Below are positions 49,267-62,300 of a DNA stretch of 64,000 nt, in pieces. The notes beneath the pieces are model-generated. The model was given only the letters and a program-made list of their open reading frames with translations, made no database searches and was not told the origin of the DNA. Source of the DNA: Ceratothoa steindachneri (lineage: Eukaryota > Arthropoda > Malacostraca > Isopoda > Cymothoidae); contig OZ018324.1 of the NCBI GenBank assembly GCA_963969495.1, positions 143,878,355 to 143,942,354 on the forward strand, written 5' to 3'. Every line of letters begins with the position of its first letter. Position 1 is the stretch's first letter. A program made the translations under genes and the position numbers.

Positions 49267-52035
49267 CAGGAATCGGCAAGACACGGCCCGTCAACCAAAA
49301 TTGTTCGGCCCATTTTCCTCAAACTAAATATAGTATCTAGCCGGTCCATCGTGTCTAGAAAAAAAATCGAAATTATAGATTTTGATTTCTAGACATTTAT
49401 ATTCTAAATCTAACTTCTAGACTCATAGAATGTTGAAAGATATTATCGAATATTCGAGAACAATCAGTTATTAAGAATTTACACTAGAGCATTCTTGAAA
49501 ATATTCTAGAATAGTTCTGCGTGTGTATAAATCCCGCTGTGACCGTTTAAGATTAAACTAGTCCATTTCAGAAAACCATGTAGGCTAGATGTGTCGTGAC
49601 ATAACAAGTGAATTATCATATTCTATGAATCTACATAGTTAACTTTAAAGTGACTTAAACGAAGGTAACAAAGTCTCAAACGTTATGTTAAGAAATTCTA
49701 AAATATAATTTTATTCAAGTTATAAATTGTTTTAAATGATTAAATCAAATTTCTAAACCTACATCAATTTCATTAGTAGAATTACTTCCCAAATAATTTC
49801 CCATTTAATTTACAATAGCCATAAAGGAAAATCAAAGTTCTTATGGCTAACTATGATATGTATGCATTTTAACATTTGAATAGCGTTTAGCCAATAAAAA
49901 TGAGGCAATTTGGTTCTGAAATATATATATTGATACAGGATGGGCATCGAATGGGGGCCCAAACATAACCCCCGGTAACAAAAAATGAATCCCTTATTTT
50001 TTTCTGGAAATATGCCATATTAAGTAATAAGATGTTAATGACTGTTTTTGATAGTTTTGTGAAATTGGAACTAACTAGTAATTTATTTTTTAGGAAACCC
50101 ACAATTGGCAACAAAACGGAGAAAGATTGATGTGGAGTGTCGAGTTTTTCAAGACACATGGTCAGAAAAGTACTTAGTTATTCAACGCTTCGGTTATCTC
50201 ATTTTCTTATTTGCTATGGGAGTGTTGCCGTAAATAAGAAGTTCAAAATCACGAGGTACTATGAGACTAAAAAAAAAAACAGGTTTACAAAATTTATTGG
50301 CCAAACAAGGAAGGACCAAGCTCATAAACTAAGAGTGAGTTTAGAAAAAGTTCGATATTCCAAAGCGAACATGTAATCAGAAACAAAGTATACCTGAAAG
50401 CTACGAAGTGTCAAAATTGATAGCAAAAAACATGAAACCTTTCACTGACGGGGAATTCGTGAAAAAATGCTTGCTTGCTAAATTAGACATTTTATGTCCA
50501 GAGCCAAAAACTTTTCTTTCGAATATCTGTCTTTCTGCAAGAAAAGTTACACGAAGAATAGAAGAAATGTCAGCGGATCTGAAAATCACCAATTCTCCCG
50601 ACCGGTACAACTTGCAGAGTTTGTACGTTGAGTAAGCAAAGTTTTCGACATTTTTGAGGAAATTTGTTCGACTGGTACCTATAAAAGACACTCCTAGAGT
50701 AGAGAACATTCTTGAAGCACTGCTCCAGTGTACTACAAACATGAATCTGGATCTATTAAAGCTAAATCCATAACAACTGATGGAACTCGGGCTATGGTTG
50801 GACAAAATGAAGTTACCGTGGCTCTGCTTCAGAAACACGTGGAAGGTCGCGGAAGTAAACACAATGTCAGAAAGTGCACTGCATAATCCATCAAGAATCA
50901 TGTGCGCTAAGACATCAAATTTGAAGAACATGATGGACGTACTGGTGAGGAGTAAACGTGATTTTGTTCAGGGAATTAAACTATCATTAGTTTCGACAAA
51001 TATTAACGGAAGCAGAGAATTAATATATTGATTTTCTTTACTTCTGCGACGCTCCCTGGCTCAGTCGAGACGCTATGCTGGAAAGAGTATATGCACTGTG
51101 GGAAGATATAGGTGGATTCCTTGAAAGCAAACACATGAATAGCCCATAATTTTGCGATCCCAAATGGCTTTTAGGACTGGCAGTGCTATTAAATTTAACA
51201 CCCCATTTGAACCACTTGATTTTGCACCTTCAGGGAAAAAATCCAATAATATATGACATGTAGGGACACATAACCGCATTTGAAACAAAACTACAATTTT
51301 GTGAATGTCAGCTGGAGAAATCAAATTATGCTCATTTCTTTACACTCCAGGGGACTAAACCTACAAATTACAACATATATGTGACTGTGATACATGATTT
51401 AAGAACGCAGTTTTCCATTCGATTCGCTCTCATGCGATCACACACAGCTGATTTCAAAACTGTCTGCTACTCCATTTGATGTGCAAGGGAACAAGGTACA
51501 AGAAGAATTTCAAATGGAACTCATTGACATGCAATGCTGAGAAGTATCAAAATCAAAATTTTAAGCAAAGAATATTTTTAAGAAATATCTTTTTGAACCC
51601 TTGCTGTATACAAACTTGACTAGTCATGCGATGAAAATAGCATGACATCAGTGTTCGGTAGCACATATGCGTGTGAGCAATTATTTTCCAAAGTAAAATA
51701 CACTAAAAGTAAGCGAATGGCTAGTTAGAAAACGTACTACTTCTATCTTCAACCTCCTTATCAACTAATGTTGAAATACTATCTAGTCAAAACATCACCG
51801 CCAGACTAATTGTGTCCCTTATAAGTATCAATAGTTCAATGTAAAATTTATAATGTATACGAACTAAAATAAACATAATCTATTATAATTTATGGTTTCA
51901 TTTATTTTGAGAAGACGAATATAACATCTATAATTATAATAGTTAAATTTTATAATGGATATTATGAATGTGGGCCTCGATCATCTCATAGACATTGCTT
52001 CTGGCCCGTAAGCCGAATAAGGTTGCCCACCCCTA
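49267..52035 (+). mobile_element. hAT DNA transposon
   Basis: Bounded by an exact 8-bp duplication GTTTAGAG. The left end is CAGGAATCGGCAAG, and the right end read in reverse complement is TAGGGGTGGGCAACC; the two match at AGG-x-x-T-x-GGCAA, with the GGCCCG string inside on both sides. Length 2769 bp. It carries a decayed ZBED-type transposase. The sequence between 49300 and 50080 has no gene. Confidence 0.93.
50094..51790 (+). pseudogene. hAT transposase, BED zinc finger type
   Basis: N-terminal IDVECRVFQDTWSEKYL, BED-like finger CYGSVAVNKKFKITRYYETK, RFTKFIG, then IAKNMKPFTDGEFVKKCLL and VTRRIEEMSADL, then a TDGTRAM box (the family's TDGAPAM) and QNEVTVALLQKHVEG, and the hAT C-terminal dimerisation remnant FGSTYACEQLFSKVKYTKSK near 51640-51720. 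It resembles the ZBED5/GTF2IRD2-like transposase branch. Stops and frameshifts recur along it; 50408-50635 and 50780-51031 are the longest open parts. Long minus-strand ORF 50401-50931 is a shadow. Confidence 0.88.
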
Positions 52036-52043
52036 GTTTAGAG
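52036..52043. repeat. Target-site duplication, right
   Basis: Second copy of GTTTAGAG. Confidence 0.9.
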
Positions 52044-52936
52044 GATAGAGCCACGTAGTTAGTGTGGATTAAAATCGTCTTCCTGAGTGCAGATGCAGCG
52101 AAAAGGAGGATAACCATTTCCATTTTAAGGGCATTTTAAACAACAAAAAATTGCAACTTAATTACAGAAGTATATCGAGAATCCCCCCGTCAATGTGTAA
52201 CAGAACGATCCTGCGCCCTGTAACCGCAAGAGTAATTTTGCTAAATTAGCAACATGAAACTGTTTTATTTTTAGCTAGATATGTCTATTGGATACAGGAA
52301 CTTTCTTGATGTGGATGCGGAATCGAAGCGTACCCCATGTCTGCTCGAGGATGCTTACCATTGCTATTGTAACTGTATCCTAAATTTATCTTCGATTTTT
52401 TTATTCATTAATACTTCTATTTTCTCTGTTTCAAAATTTTATAGATTCTTAGTTGCGTTTAATTTTCCTGCTAATAAAAGCAATAACTTCTCAAGGCCTA
52501 AATCGGTCGTCTAACAAAAAAATAACACTTAAAGAAAAAGCTTTTAATTTAGAGGAAACAAATAACACTGGATGTTTCTGCTATCTTTAATGTCTCACGT
52601 TCCATTTCGTTACCTTTTTCTTTTTATTCTTCTTCATTAACCGACTATGAACTCGATAATATTGAACGCATCGGCTCCCAGCTTTATCGCTACGCCGAAT
52701 CAAACCGAGCGTGGCATAATCGCATACGATAAAATCGTTATGCATAAACCATTGACCAATAAAAATGGCGCGGACAACCGCAATATGCAAAACCAATTCC
52801 AAGGAAACACTTAGATATTCTCCTCTTGCCGTGAAATGGTCAAGCCGCACATTCATGAACTTAAATAGATATCAACTTAAGAAGGTCGACAGAAATTGCT
52901 GTTGTGAAATTATCAAGTTATGAAAATTAGGGATGA

Positions 52937-52939
<3 letters not shown>
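52044..52939. other. Unassigned stretch
   Basis: 52281-52514 (+) and 52587-52856 (-) are short unrecognised ORFs. No repeat recognised. Confidence 0.5.
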
Positions 52940-53949
<1,010 letters not shown>

Positions 53950-56010
53950 ATTATCGGTGCATTACCCCTCCGATCTCTGGGTTATTAAACCTGTAATGTC
54001 CTCTCCTTTTTCCTCTTGCGTTTTTTTCTATTAGTTTATTTAATCTTTTCTCTATAATCTTGTAGAGTTGTTCCATCTGGCTTCTGCATGTAAGTTTCAT
54101 TGTCTTCCATTTTCCCTTGTATTCGTAGTTAAAACTACTGCATTATTTGGATTCTTTGCAGTTTAGTAACGCTTGTTTTTGAGATTGAGTACATAGTAAT
54201 TATTGGATGTACCATCGCTAAATGAATAATAGCTTTATTTATTTTGTCTTGGTTTTTCCAATTGAGTGACCTAAGTCTGTATATAAGACCCAGTCCTCTT
54301 CTTCCTTCGTTTATTTTCTTTATTACATTTTCACTGTATGCGATCTTGGTAATCGTTAATCCTAGTACTTTAGTTTCTTTGGTAAATCGATATGTGTCTT
54401 CTTCAACTTATATGTCCGAGAGTTTTCTTCTGTATATTGGTACAATTTGAAACTTGTTTCTATTTGTGCTTATTCTCCATCTTTTTCGTATTCATTGATC
54501 CTTTTTATTTCTGTTTAATAGTTCTAATTTCCATATATGCTTTGGAAACCTGGACTTTGCTCGCTGAAGATTAGAGAAGACAGAATAACTTTGAAAAGAG
54601 ATGTCTCAGGGGAATCATCGCCAGCAACTCGAGACAGAGAAAGACAAATGTTACTGTAAGAGAAGAGTTTAATCTAGAGGAGACCACTACGAATTAATTG
54701 GAAGGAAGAGAATCAAGTATTTTGGAGATGTTATGAGAAGACCGCCAGAAAGCTATGTACGATAAGTCTATACAGGAAAATTTCAAGGTAGGAAACCGAG
54801 AGATATACCACTCAAGGGATGGGGGCAATAAGATTACTATGGATAACGGGCTGCCTTTGAACGAGTGTGAACAACTCGTTCGGGCCAGACTGGACGGGGG
54901 AAGGAGCAGCAAGCAGACCCAGAGGAAGGTGTCGTTATGACCTCCACCCTTAAATAAGTGAGTCAAGTCAAGTCAAATATTGCTAGCATTTCTCAGTTCT
55001 TTTATGGGCAAAGGACGATTTGCGTGACATCATCTGCAAACTGGTTGTTTAAGCAACTTTTCGTTATTGAAAGTAGGATATCTGAAGTATACATTGAGTA
55101 TAACAACAGACTCAGACACCGTACTTGCGGAAAGACAGCTTCCAACTTGAAATATAGGCCTGGATGGTTTCCAATTTCGATGTATGCATACCGATGGATC
55201 ACGTAGTTGTAGTTGTCTTTCTAGTTTATTGTTCATCCATAGTTGAATGATTTTATACTTTAGTCCTCTTATCCAAACCTTCTCGAATGCCTTTAAGACA
55301 TCTCTACAAATAATATCGACGCCTGCCTTCTCTTTTTTGCTTTGGCTATTTTTTCTGTGATAACCGTGAGGGACATCTCTGTACTCCATTTTTTCCTAAC
55401 GCCAAATTGGTAATTCTTTAGGACTCTATTTGCTTTCAGTTGCTCACCTAGCTGTTGATTGATTATTTTTTCAAACACTTTCCCGATGAAGTCAACTAGA
55501 GAGATTGGTCTATAATTCTCCACTTGACTTGGTATTTTTTCCCGTTTCGGTATGAAGATCATTCTTGCAACCTTCAGTTCATCTGGGGAATATCCAGTGT
55601 TGAGGCTTGAAATTAGTATTGATGTTATTCCCTTTATCTTAATATCGGCTGCTTTTTCGTAGTGCTTCTTGGTGAGTCCTGATATTCCTGGAGATTTTTG
55701 TTTAAAGAATAAAATATTTGATCTCACCTCGTGCTCGGTGATCTTCGCTTCGACACCGTTGTAAGTGTCTTTTCTCACATCCACGAAGTGGTAGGGTTAT
55801 GTTCTTTCTGTAACCTCGGTGAAGTAATTTATGATTTCATGTTCAAAATTAAGGATGAATTCTTCATTTTCGTCTGCACTTATATCAAAAGCGCTTTACT
55901 AATATTCTCTGAATATCTACTCAATCTTTCTTTGATTTTAATTTTTCTTGCACCAGCTTTGCCTTTCATTTGATTTATTTTCGTCTAGAAGTCCTTTGTA
56001 GATACATCAT
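53950..56010 (-). pseudogene. LINE-B ORF2: reverse transcriptase (jockey-like), interrupted
   Basis: Minus-strand order: KGKAGARKIKIKERLSRYSE, a finger SPGISGLTKKHYEKA, NYRPISLVDFIGKVFEKIIN, NYQFGVRKKWSTEMSLTVIT, DVLKAFEKVWIRGLKYKI (first catalytic Asp), PSRPIFQVGSCLS, and NQFADDVTQIV (catalytic pair) at about 55030. After an interrupting fragment (54546-54978) the C-terminal part resumes: RWRISTNRNKFQIVPIYRR, KVLGLTITKIAYSENVIKKI and SKTSVTKLQRIQIMQ near 54180. Frameshifts are few, so LINE-B is younger than LINE-A. The 5' side is cut by the LTR at 56024. LINE RT makes cDNA directly at the nicked target. Confidence 0.85.
54546..54978 (+). mobile_element. 5'-truncated 3' end of another LINE (RTE/CR1-like), inserted in LINE-B
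   Basis: Plus strand encodes YALETWTLLAED (family Y-G-A-E-T-W-T), FEKRCLRGIIA and, in another frame, RRIKYFGDVMRRPPESYVR, the C-terminal signature of RTE/CR1-type LINE proteins, followed by RPRGR and KQTQRKVSL. It ends in three GTCAA units (about 54963-54977), a tandem-repeat tail instead of poly(A). Heavy 5' truncation is usual for LINE insertions. It lies opposite to LINE-B and interrupts its RT. Confidence 0.78.
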
Positions 56011-56023
56011 TTTCAATCATGTG

Positions 56024-56790
56024 TGTCGGGAATAGTGGTTAATACCGCTATGTAACCAAGGAGCTATGAGTTAGGCACAAGGTCGGGCGATGCGGAGGAA
56101 AGTCGCGGGAACCATGAGACACTCGAGCCAATCTGCTGATAAAGCAGAAGAAAGAATTACAAGCCCGCGGGTGCAAGAAGACGCTGCCCGCCTTATCAAA
56201 AAAACACCGCTGTAGTTCATTTCTATCCCACTGTATTTGGTTAAGAAGATCTCCCTCCTAGGTCGGAGGAATTTTCGCTTCTAGACGGCCCATATATAAT
56301 ACTCGTCTCAGCTTTTCTTCACGAGACACGTCGTTTTCTCGATTCAGCTCTTGCACCTTCTCAAGATCGAAAGCAAAAATTCTCACTGAAGTAATTTAGC
56401 TTGAATCAATTAGCTATCCTTGGATTTGGTTTTAACCTCGACTGGTGCAAATACTCGCTCTGATACACTTCTCGAGGTTAAACTCCATCAATTACGATAT
56501 CCTCGTTCGATCACCCACCCCCTGTGTCGTCTCATACAGACTCCAACCCTAAGCTAGGCTCCAGCGACTAAATTGTGGTTTCTTGACCAGTCAACTCCTA
56601 AAGTGTATGTTCGTATATTGGCTGAAGAGCAGCCTCTTGTAAGCTTACGTTTGAGTTTATTTAATCGCTCCCAGTAATTTTTTAATCTGATCCCTGTAAA
56701 CACTAAGTATCCGTTTGCAACCTTTTCCATTAGTATATATGCGCTATATCTCTTGTAATTATTAGGGATTATTTGGGCACCCTCCGTTTC
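56024..56790 (+). repeat. LTR-like block at the 5' side of LINE-B
   Basis: Starts near TGTCGGGAATAG, has a TATA box (56292) within GC-rich sequence and an AT-rich part later. The LINE-B frame stops at about 56010. The right end and a target duplication were not identified, so the length is an estimate. Confidence 0.45.
56292..56299 (+). promoter_or_regulatory. TATA box of the LTR-like block
   Basis: CATATATAATAC about 270 bases from the presumed LTR start. Confidence 0.4.
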
Positions 56791-56981
56791 ATAACCCTAG
56801 AGTCCCGCAGCCTTCTTTATTATAGTAACGGCCAACTCCACTCGATTCTGAGGATAAATCCTTCCACTCGCTAGTATTGGGAAACCCCATTTCCCTATCG
56901 TCGCCCTCGTCTGGCGCTGCTGGGAGACGAGCAAAGGTCGCTCAATTGACCTTGACCGCCCACTCCGTCTGAATATAATAT

Positions 56982-56987
<6 letters not shown>

Positions 56988-57047
<60 letters not shown>

Positions 57048-57064
57048 ATATACATATATATATA
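56988..57064. repeat. (AT)n microsatellite upstream of LINE ORF1
   Basis: Mostly TA dinucleotides with a few interruptions (CACACATA, TTTATA, ACATA). Directly precedes the ORF1 copy. Confidence 0.93.
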
Positions 57065-57211
57065 CCTGGAACGTTTTTGTTTTGTCGAAAAAATCGAGTG
57101 AAAAGGCGGACGCATATAAAGGTCCGCAATAAGTGTAAATTTTTTTATTCGAGCAAAATCTTTACGTACACATCCTATTTGAAGAACAGCTACTACAAGA
57201 GGGGCTCCAAC

Positions 57212-58728
57212 ATGGGGGCAGCCCCTCAGGACTGCAAAAGGATCTCCCTCCGTACTATAGGGGGGGAGGCACCAAAACCGGAAAAAATGGAGGTGATACA
57301 AAAAATATATAAAAAGATCCATGTGGTGCTGATCAGACTCCTCGACACTCCCAATGGTTATGCAACCATTTGCAGCACAATGGGGGACGTCGAGAGGCTG
57401 GTCTCCGACGAGGCTCAAGCTCATCTTAAAAAGGTTGGGCTTGGAGCAAGTGTACCGCAGGAAATCCTGGCCCAACAAACCATCATTCTAACGAAACTGG
57501 ACCCAATCTTCACAGAAAATTCTTGTGAAGAAATTAAAAAAGAACTCGATGCGAAACAAGAGTAGGCCTGCATCACAGCAGTGTACAAATTCGGTAAAGG
57601 AAACGGCGTGGTAAAGATAGTATTCAGTACCATCGATATGGCAAACCGAGCAAAAAACGACGGGTTGCTCGGCTTTTACCTGAAGGTCAGCCCTTAACAA
57701 ATCATGAAAGAAGAATACATTCAAATCGACTGCTGCTTTAAGTGCTATGCAGTCGAAAAACACCCCACAAAAGATTGCACAATTGCCGACCCTGCATGCT
57801 CCAACTGTGCCAAAACCAGACACGGTTGGAAAGAGTGCAAGGAAAGGGTGCAAAAATGTGTAAATTGTGGGGATGACCACAGGGCCCTGGCCATGAGGTG
57901 CCCAATCCGTACAAAGACCATCCGCAAAAAAGAGATAGGATGAGGGGGAAAAAAGAAGAGATGAAAAAATACACGTACGCGGATACGGCAGCAAGGACTA
58001 CCACTCCGACACGAACAAATACTACGAAGTTGGTCATGCCTAAGGTAGGGCAAGAAATCATGGCTATGGTCATGGTTGCCCACCTGGCAAACCTTACAAA
58101 CCCCGGTACCTTCTTATCCCACCTCAGCCTTCTTCTTGAGAAGAATGGTTGCAACAAAAAGGTTTGGTTTCCCGAAAAAGCAGACTCGGAGGGCCTTATT
58201 AATTTCGAGTTCATCGAAGAAGAAAAAAAGGCACCCTTAAGTAATGGGATAAAGGAAACTGGAAAAGAAGAAGAAGGGAAAATACAAACGCCTTCGGAAA
58301 GAGAAGAAGAGAAAAAAGGCGCAAAGAAGAAAAATATGAAAAATAAGAAGACACCAGAGAAAACACCGCAGAAGCCACAATATACTTTGGACGAGGAAGA
58401 GGAGGAAGACGAAAGGCATGGAGGGTTCCCCCTCACCGAGAAAAAAGAAATCCTGGAAAGAGGTCTCTTTTTCGACGGGAAAGACGTGGGTCTACGTGTC
58501 TTCGGCTCCCTCCTGTCCCCGGCCCCCAAAGACGACCTGGAACTACTCTTCATCGGCCTAGCTGCGGGTGAGTACAAATGGACGTACGAGGGACCATACT
58601 CCAGGAAAGAAGCGTCGGCCCTACTCTTAAAATCCCTAGTGTATATCAACGCAAGAGACGTACACAATGTAAATATGACAACATTTAAAGCCATAAGGAG
58701 TGGTCAAAAAACATCACAAATTAAATAG
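57212..58728 (+). pseudogene. LINE ORF1 (gag-like, triple zinc knuckle), best preserved copy
   Basis: Likely start MGAAPQDCKRISL at 57212. Family block PNGYATICSTMGDVERLVSD, then TKLDPIF, and a nucleic-acid-binding region with three Cys clusters: CCFKCYAVEKHPTKDC, CSNCAKTRHGWKEC and CVNCGDDHRALAMRC (57736-57903). Two in-frame stops (57565, near 57697) and one frameshift near 57900-57940 separate the parts; after the shift 276 codons are open (to 58728): a Lys/Glu-rich linker and a C-terminal GEYKWTYEGPYSRKEASAL. About 500 residues in all. LINE ORF1 proteins coat the RNA. ORF2 is absent: 58740 onward is AT-rich. The long minus-strand ORFs 57488-58694 are shadows. Confidence 0.82.
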
Positions 58729-58739
58729 TGAATACCGAA

Positions 58740-59480
58740 CAAAGTGCAATCAAAGTGAATAATAACTGTGAGCGAATGAACTAATCAAATTAGTGAAATA
58801 AATCTAATTCACTGAAAAGTCATATAGTGAAAATAGTAAAATAAATGAAATAAATACAAATTAAGCAAAAGTGAATAAACAGTAAATTATAGACAGTAAC
58901 AGAAAATCTAGTCTTAACATAAAGTAACGAACAATTAAAGTGTTACTAAACTAATTTAGTGAAAATACATTATGTAGTAAATAAATAAGTAAAAATTAAA
59001 AATTTATACAATAATAATAAATCAAATTTTAATCAATTTAATGTAAAACTATATTAACAAATTACAGAAACAGAATTAATAAGCATTAAAAACTAACGTA
59101 AATATAAAGTGTAGTGAAATATAATAATCTAACGAATTAAATAAGTGTACAATAACAGTAATTTTAAGATTGTATAGTAAATTATCCTTAACCTCTCTAT
59201 AATATTTGAATTGTAAATATAAAGTGTAATAAAATAAATAAAAATTAAATGAACAATAACAAATATATAACAACAGTAATCTTAAGAATGTATTGTATAT
59301 TATCCTTAATCTTTGTATAGTATTTAAATTTAACTTACAAAAGTAAATTGATAACGATTTCCATGTCTTCGGGAAGTTATCATTTCCTACTACTAATCAG
59401 TGCTTTTACCTCCTCTGCTAAAATCTATTTTCATCACTATTTTCTATCATTCTAACTACATATAATTTATGTAATTACCC
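58740..59480. other. A/T-rich non-coding stretch
   Basis: Very AT-rich with many AATAAA/GTGAA-type strings; may be a LINE 3' UTR and tail. No gene. Confidence 0.5.
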
Positions 59481-59489
59481 ATTTTTGTA

Positions 59490-60018
59490 TTTAATTACTT
59501 AATAAACCGTTGAACCGTTACCTGGTATTAGCAGCAGTCAACACGTTGACACCGAGTTGTCGAAAGTATGGTTTCTGGCTGAAACTGCACATTAGTTGCC
59601 AGTTTCTTCATTTGAATAAGTCAAACTTCGGCCATTCGCAATCTCCAGCAGTTTTGGAGTCTCAGAATGATGGAGGTGTTGTTATTCAGTGTTTCACGGG
59701 TTAACGTAGTGCCATGGAAGTGGGCATGTTTTTAAATTGCTTCATCTTGTAGGTGAGCCATCAATCACCTCTACAGGGTTGTGGAGGCCACCAACTTTAT
59801 ACGAATATTCGTATACGACGTTAGTCTCCTGGAGTTCGCTTGTCGGAGGGAAACATCTGTTCTTAATAATGCAATTACTTGTTCTCTTTGTCTTGTAATA
59901 TATTATCAGATTTATATCTGTACTCGGGTCGGGTTGGATGACATTTCGATGTAAAATGGCTTTGAGGGCCTTTTTGTCTTCATCATCAACCTCATCCTTG
60001 ACAGCTAAATTAGCAGGG
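59490..60018 (-). pseudogene. Penelope-like element, 3' part (RT tail and GIY-YIG-type endonuclease region)
   Basis: On the minus strand the blocks PANLAVKDEVDDEDKKALK, ILHRNV, DINLIIYYKTKRTSNCIIKN, and TNVVYEYS resemble the RT-to-endonuclease connector of Penelope-like retroelements (family INLIIYYKSKKTSNLIMKN). Downstream LTRETLNNNTSIILRLQNCW and RLRMAEV match the endonuclease end. The GIY-YIG core itself is damaged: the expected G-H-T string is hard to see. Two or more frameshifts. The upstream RT is missing. The plus-strand LINE-C starts exactly at its edge, so LINE-C likely inserted here. Confidence 0.72.
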
Positions 60019-60020
60019 AC

Positions 60021-61460
60021 ATGGCCTACGTGTTCAGAAGGCCTAGACAGCCTTCAAACAAACTGTACTTGGAACTAAAAATCGCCATCACCAAACTAAT
60101 CAACGTGCCAAATGGGTACATAGCCTTATGCCACAAGCAGGAAGACCTGGAACGGCTGTTGGCACCGGAAGAAATAAGGACATTGGGAAATATCGCCAAG
60201 CACCAAAACTACCGCCACAACTGCTGCCCAATCGTTCCTTCGTGTGTAGAAAAGTAGACCTCTACGTGGGATCCCACACCAAGGAAGAATTTAAAACGGT
60301 ACTAGAAAGTGAAAACCATCACCTGAAAATAATGAGGATAATAAAATTTGGTCACCACACACACGTATTCAAAGTAGTGTGCTTAACAACAGAAATGGCC
60401 AACAGGGTAGTGCAAAACGGCCTTCGGGCATTCGGAATGAGAATTCTGCCTGAGAACATAACTATAGAGAAATTTATACATGTGCAGATGGGTTTTCAGT
60501 GCTATGCACTAGAAGAGCACGTAACCCAAAACTCCTCCAATAAAGAGAGGAAAATGTTTTCCGAAACCGGAAAAGATAGCCACTACTTCCGCGAGTGCAC
60601 GGAGACACAAAAAAAATGCCTCTACTGCCAAGGCCCACAGGAGAAAAAGGCTGTGAACTGTTCAAAAAGAAGGGATATAATATCCAGAAAGAAACAAGAA
60701 AAAGTGCAAGAAAAAGAAAAGAAAACAAACCAAACACACAAATGTAGCTAGAGCAGCAGTAAAAGAGATTAAACAGTCAGAAGAACAAAAAATAAACATA
60801 AATGTAAACGAAGGAACCGGCCTGGATATCCTGGCGTGCAAAATGTTTGCACATGCAGACAACAATGCACAGCCAGGAACATTAGCAGGTACACTAAATT
60901 TGTTTCCTCGAAAAGAACGGGATAAGCAAAATGTGGTTTCCGCCCAACTCTCCGTCGGCTCTAATGTATGGAGTCACGACCAGCAAAACCCTCTATGTGA
61001 AGGATATGCTTGAGGTGGGCGCCACATTAGAAGAGAAAAAAAGCAGAAGAGAAAGAGAAAACAGCAACAGAGGAGAAGGAAACAGAAAACTCCGACAAAG
61101 AAATAGAAAAAGAAAGAAAAGAAGACTCAAAAAAGGACAAAGAGGAAACTAGCGACTCGGATTCCTCGGCAGAAGCAGAAAACGAAGAAGGCTGCCGGTA
61201 TGAAGATAAGGATTTCAAACTTGGCATCTTCGTGCATGAATCTTAGCCCCGACCAAAAGGGTCAGACCAGCCGACATGAGGAAAGGTCTGGAAAAAAGCA
61301 CGTGCAAATGGACTTATGTGACGGAACATGAGGAGGACTCAACCGAAAAACTGATATGGAAATACCGAATGAAGTTTCTATCCCAAAGACATCAGGTTAA
61401 TAAAGAAAGAGACCTTCGATAAACTCTGAAACGGCAGACTCAAAAGCACAAAAGAAAAAA
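60021..61460 (+). pseudogene. LINE-C ORF1 (gag-like)
   Basis: Blocks PNGYIALCHKQEDLERLLAP, a frameshift near 60215, then VCLTTEMANRVVQNGLRAFG, and zinc-knuckle remnants: QCYALEEHVTQN with the last Cys lost, a second with both CxxC Cys replaced before FREC, and CLYC with NC. Downstream are a Lys-rich spacer and a C-terminal remnant near 61300 (TCKWTY, like YKWTYEG). Frameshifts and stops (60751 and on) split it. Same family as 57212-58728. Confidence 0.75.
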
Positions 61461-61504
61461 CAAAGAAACAAAAGTAAAAAAAAAGACAACACAAATAGTA
61501 AATT

Positions 61505-62300
61505 AAAAATATTAGACCTTAATACAGATGGGTGGAAAAATAAAGCCATCCAATACATACAGCAACATCTTCAGACATATGGAAGCAGGCCTAATCTGCA
61601 TCTCGGAACATGGATTAAATAACAATGATTATATGAAAACTACTAATTACAACATAAAAAAGAACCGAACTGGGGAGAGATACGATGGCACAGCTATCAC
61701 AATAAAAAATGAAAATCAGTTATACTCAGGTACGCGAAGTAGACGAGGCCTATATCACTGTGACATTGAAGACGGAGTTTACTCCACTCACTATCGCAGT
61801 GGCCTACCAAAACTCCCCGTCGATCATACATCGTGGTCCACTCAATGATGGAGATATTTACCTAAAATAATCCTACCATCTTACTAGGGGATCTGAATAC
61901 TTGGCTACAAGATTCAGGCTACCTCACTAAGAACAACTCCTGTCGTAACCTAGAACTTTTAATGGATCTGAATATACCCCAAATAATAGACCCTGATTTT
62001 CCGACTTACATAACTAGAAGAGCCTCTACCCAACTCGACATTGTAATGACAACTTTAACTTTCCATATAACATGTATATGGAACCAGTCATCATCTTTTG
62101 CAGTGACCACATTGGAATTCTGGAAATCATAAACCAGAATCCAATAATAGTCCCTATAAGTCCAAGAAAATCATACAAGAAGGCGGACTGGACAAAGTGC
62201 ACAACTATGTTGGAAGAGTATTCCCCATCGAACTTGAAGGGGGAAAACCGAGAGGAACTCGACGGAATAACAGATAATATAATCAGGAATATAACTAAGG
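61505..62300 (+). pseudogene. LINE-C ORF2: AP-type endonuclease
   Basis: KILDLNTDGWKNKAIQYI (family LxILQxNxxG), then, one frame off, GLICISEHGLNNNDYMKTTN (E-H pair), GERYDGTAITIKN, EFTPLTIAVAYQNSPS, LLGDLN in a damaged GDxN box near 61890, and FCSDHIGILEI (catalytic S/D-H). This nicks the target so the LINE can prime cDNA synthesis. Several frameshifts and stops. Confidence 0.72.

Noticed and set aside
50401..50931. Longest minus-strand ORF in the hAT element (176 codons)
   Set aside because: It is the antisense of the plus-strand transposase blocks and shows no protein motif of its own.
57488..58694. Long minus-strand ORFs of 168 and 318 codons
   Set aside because: They are antisense shadows of the LINE ORF1; their composition (runs of F and S) mirrors the K/E-rich sense strand.
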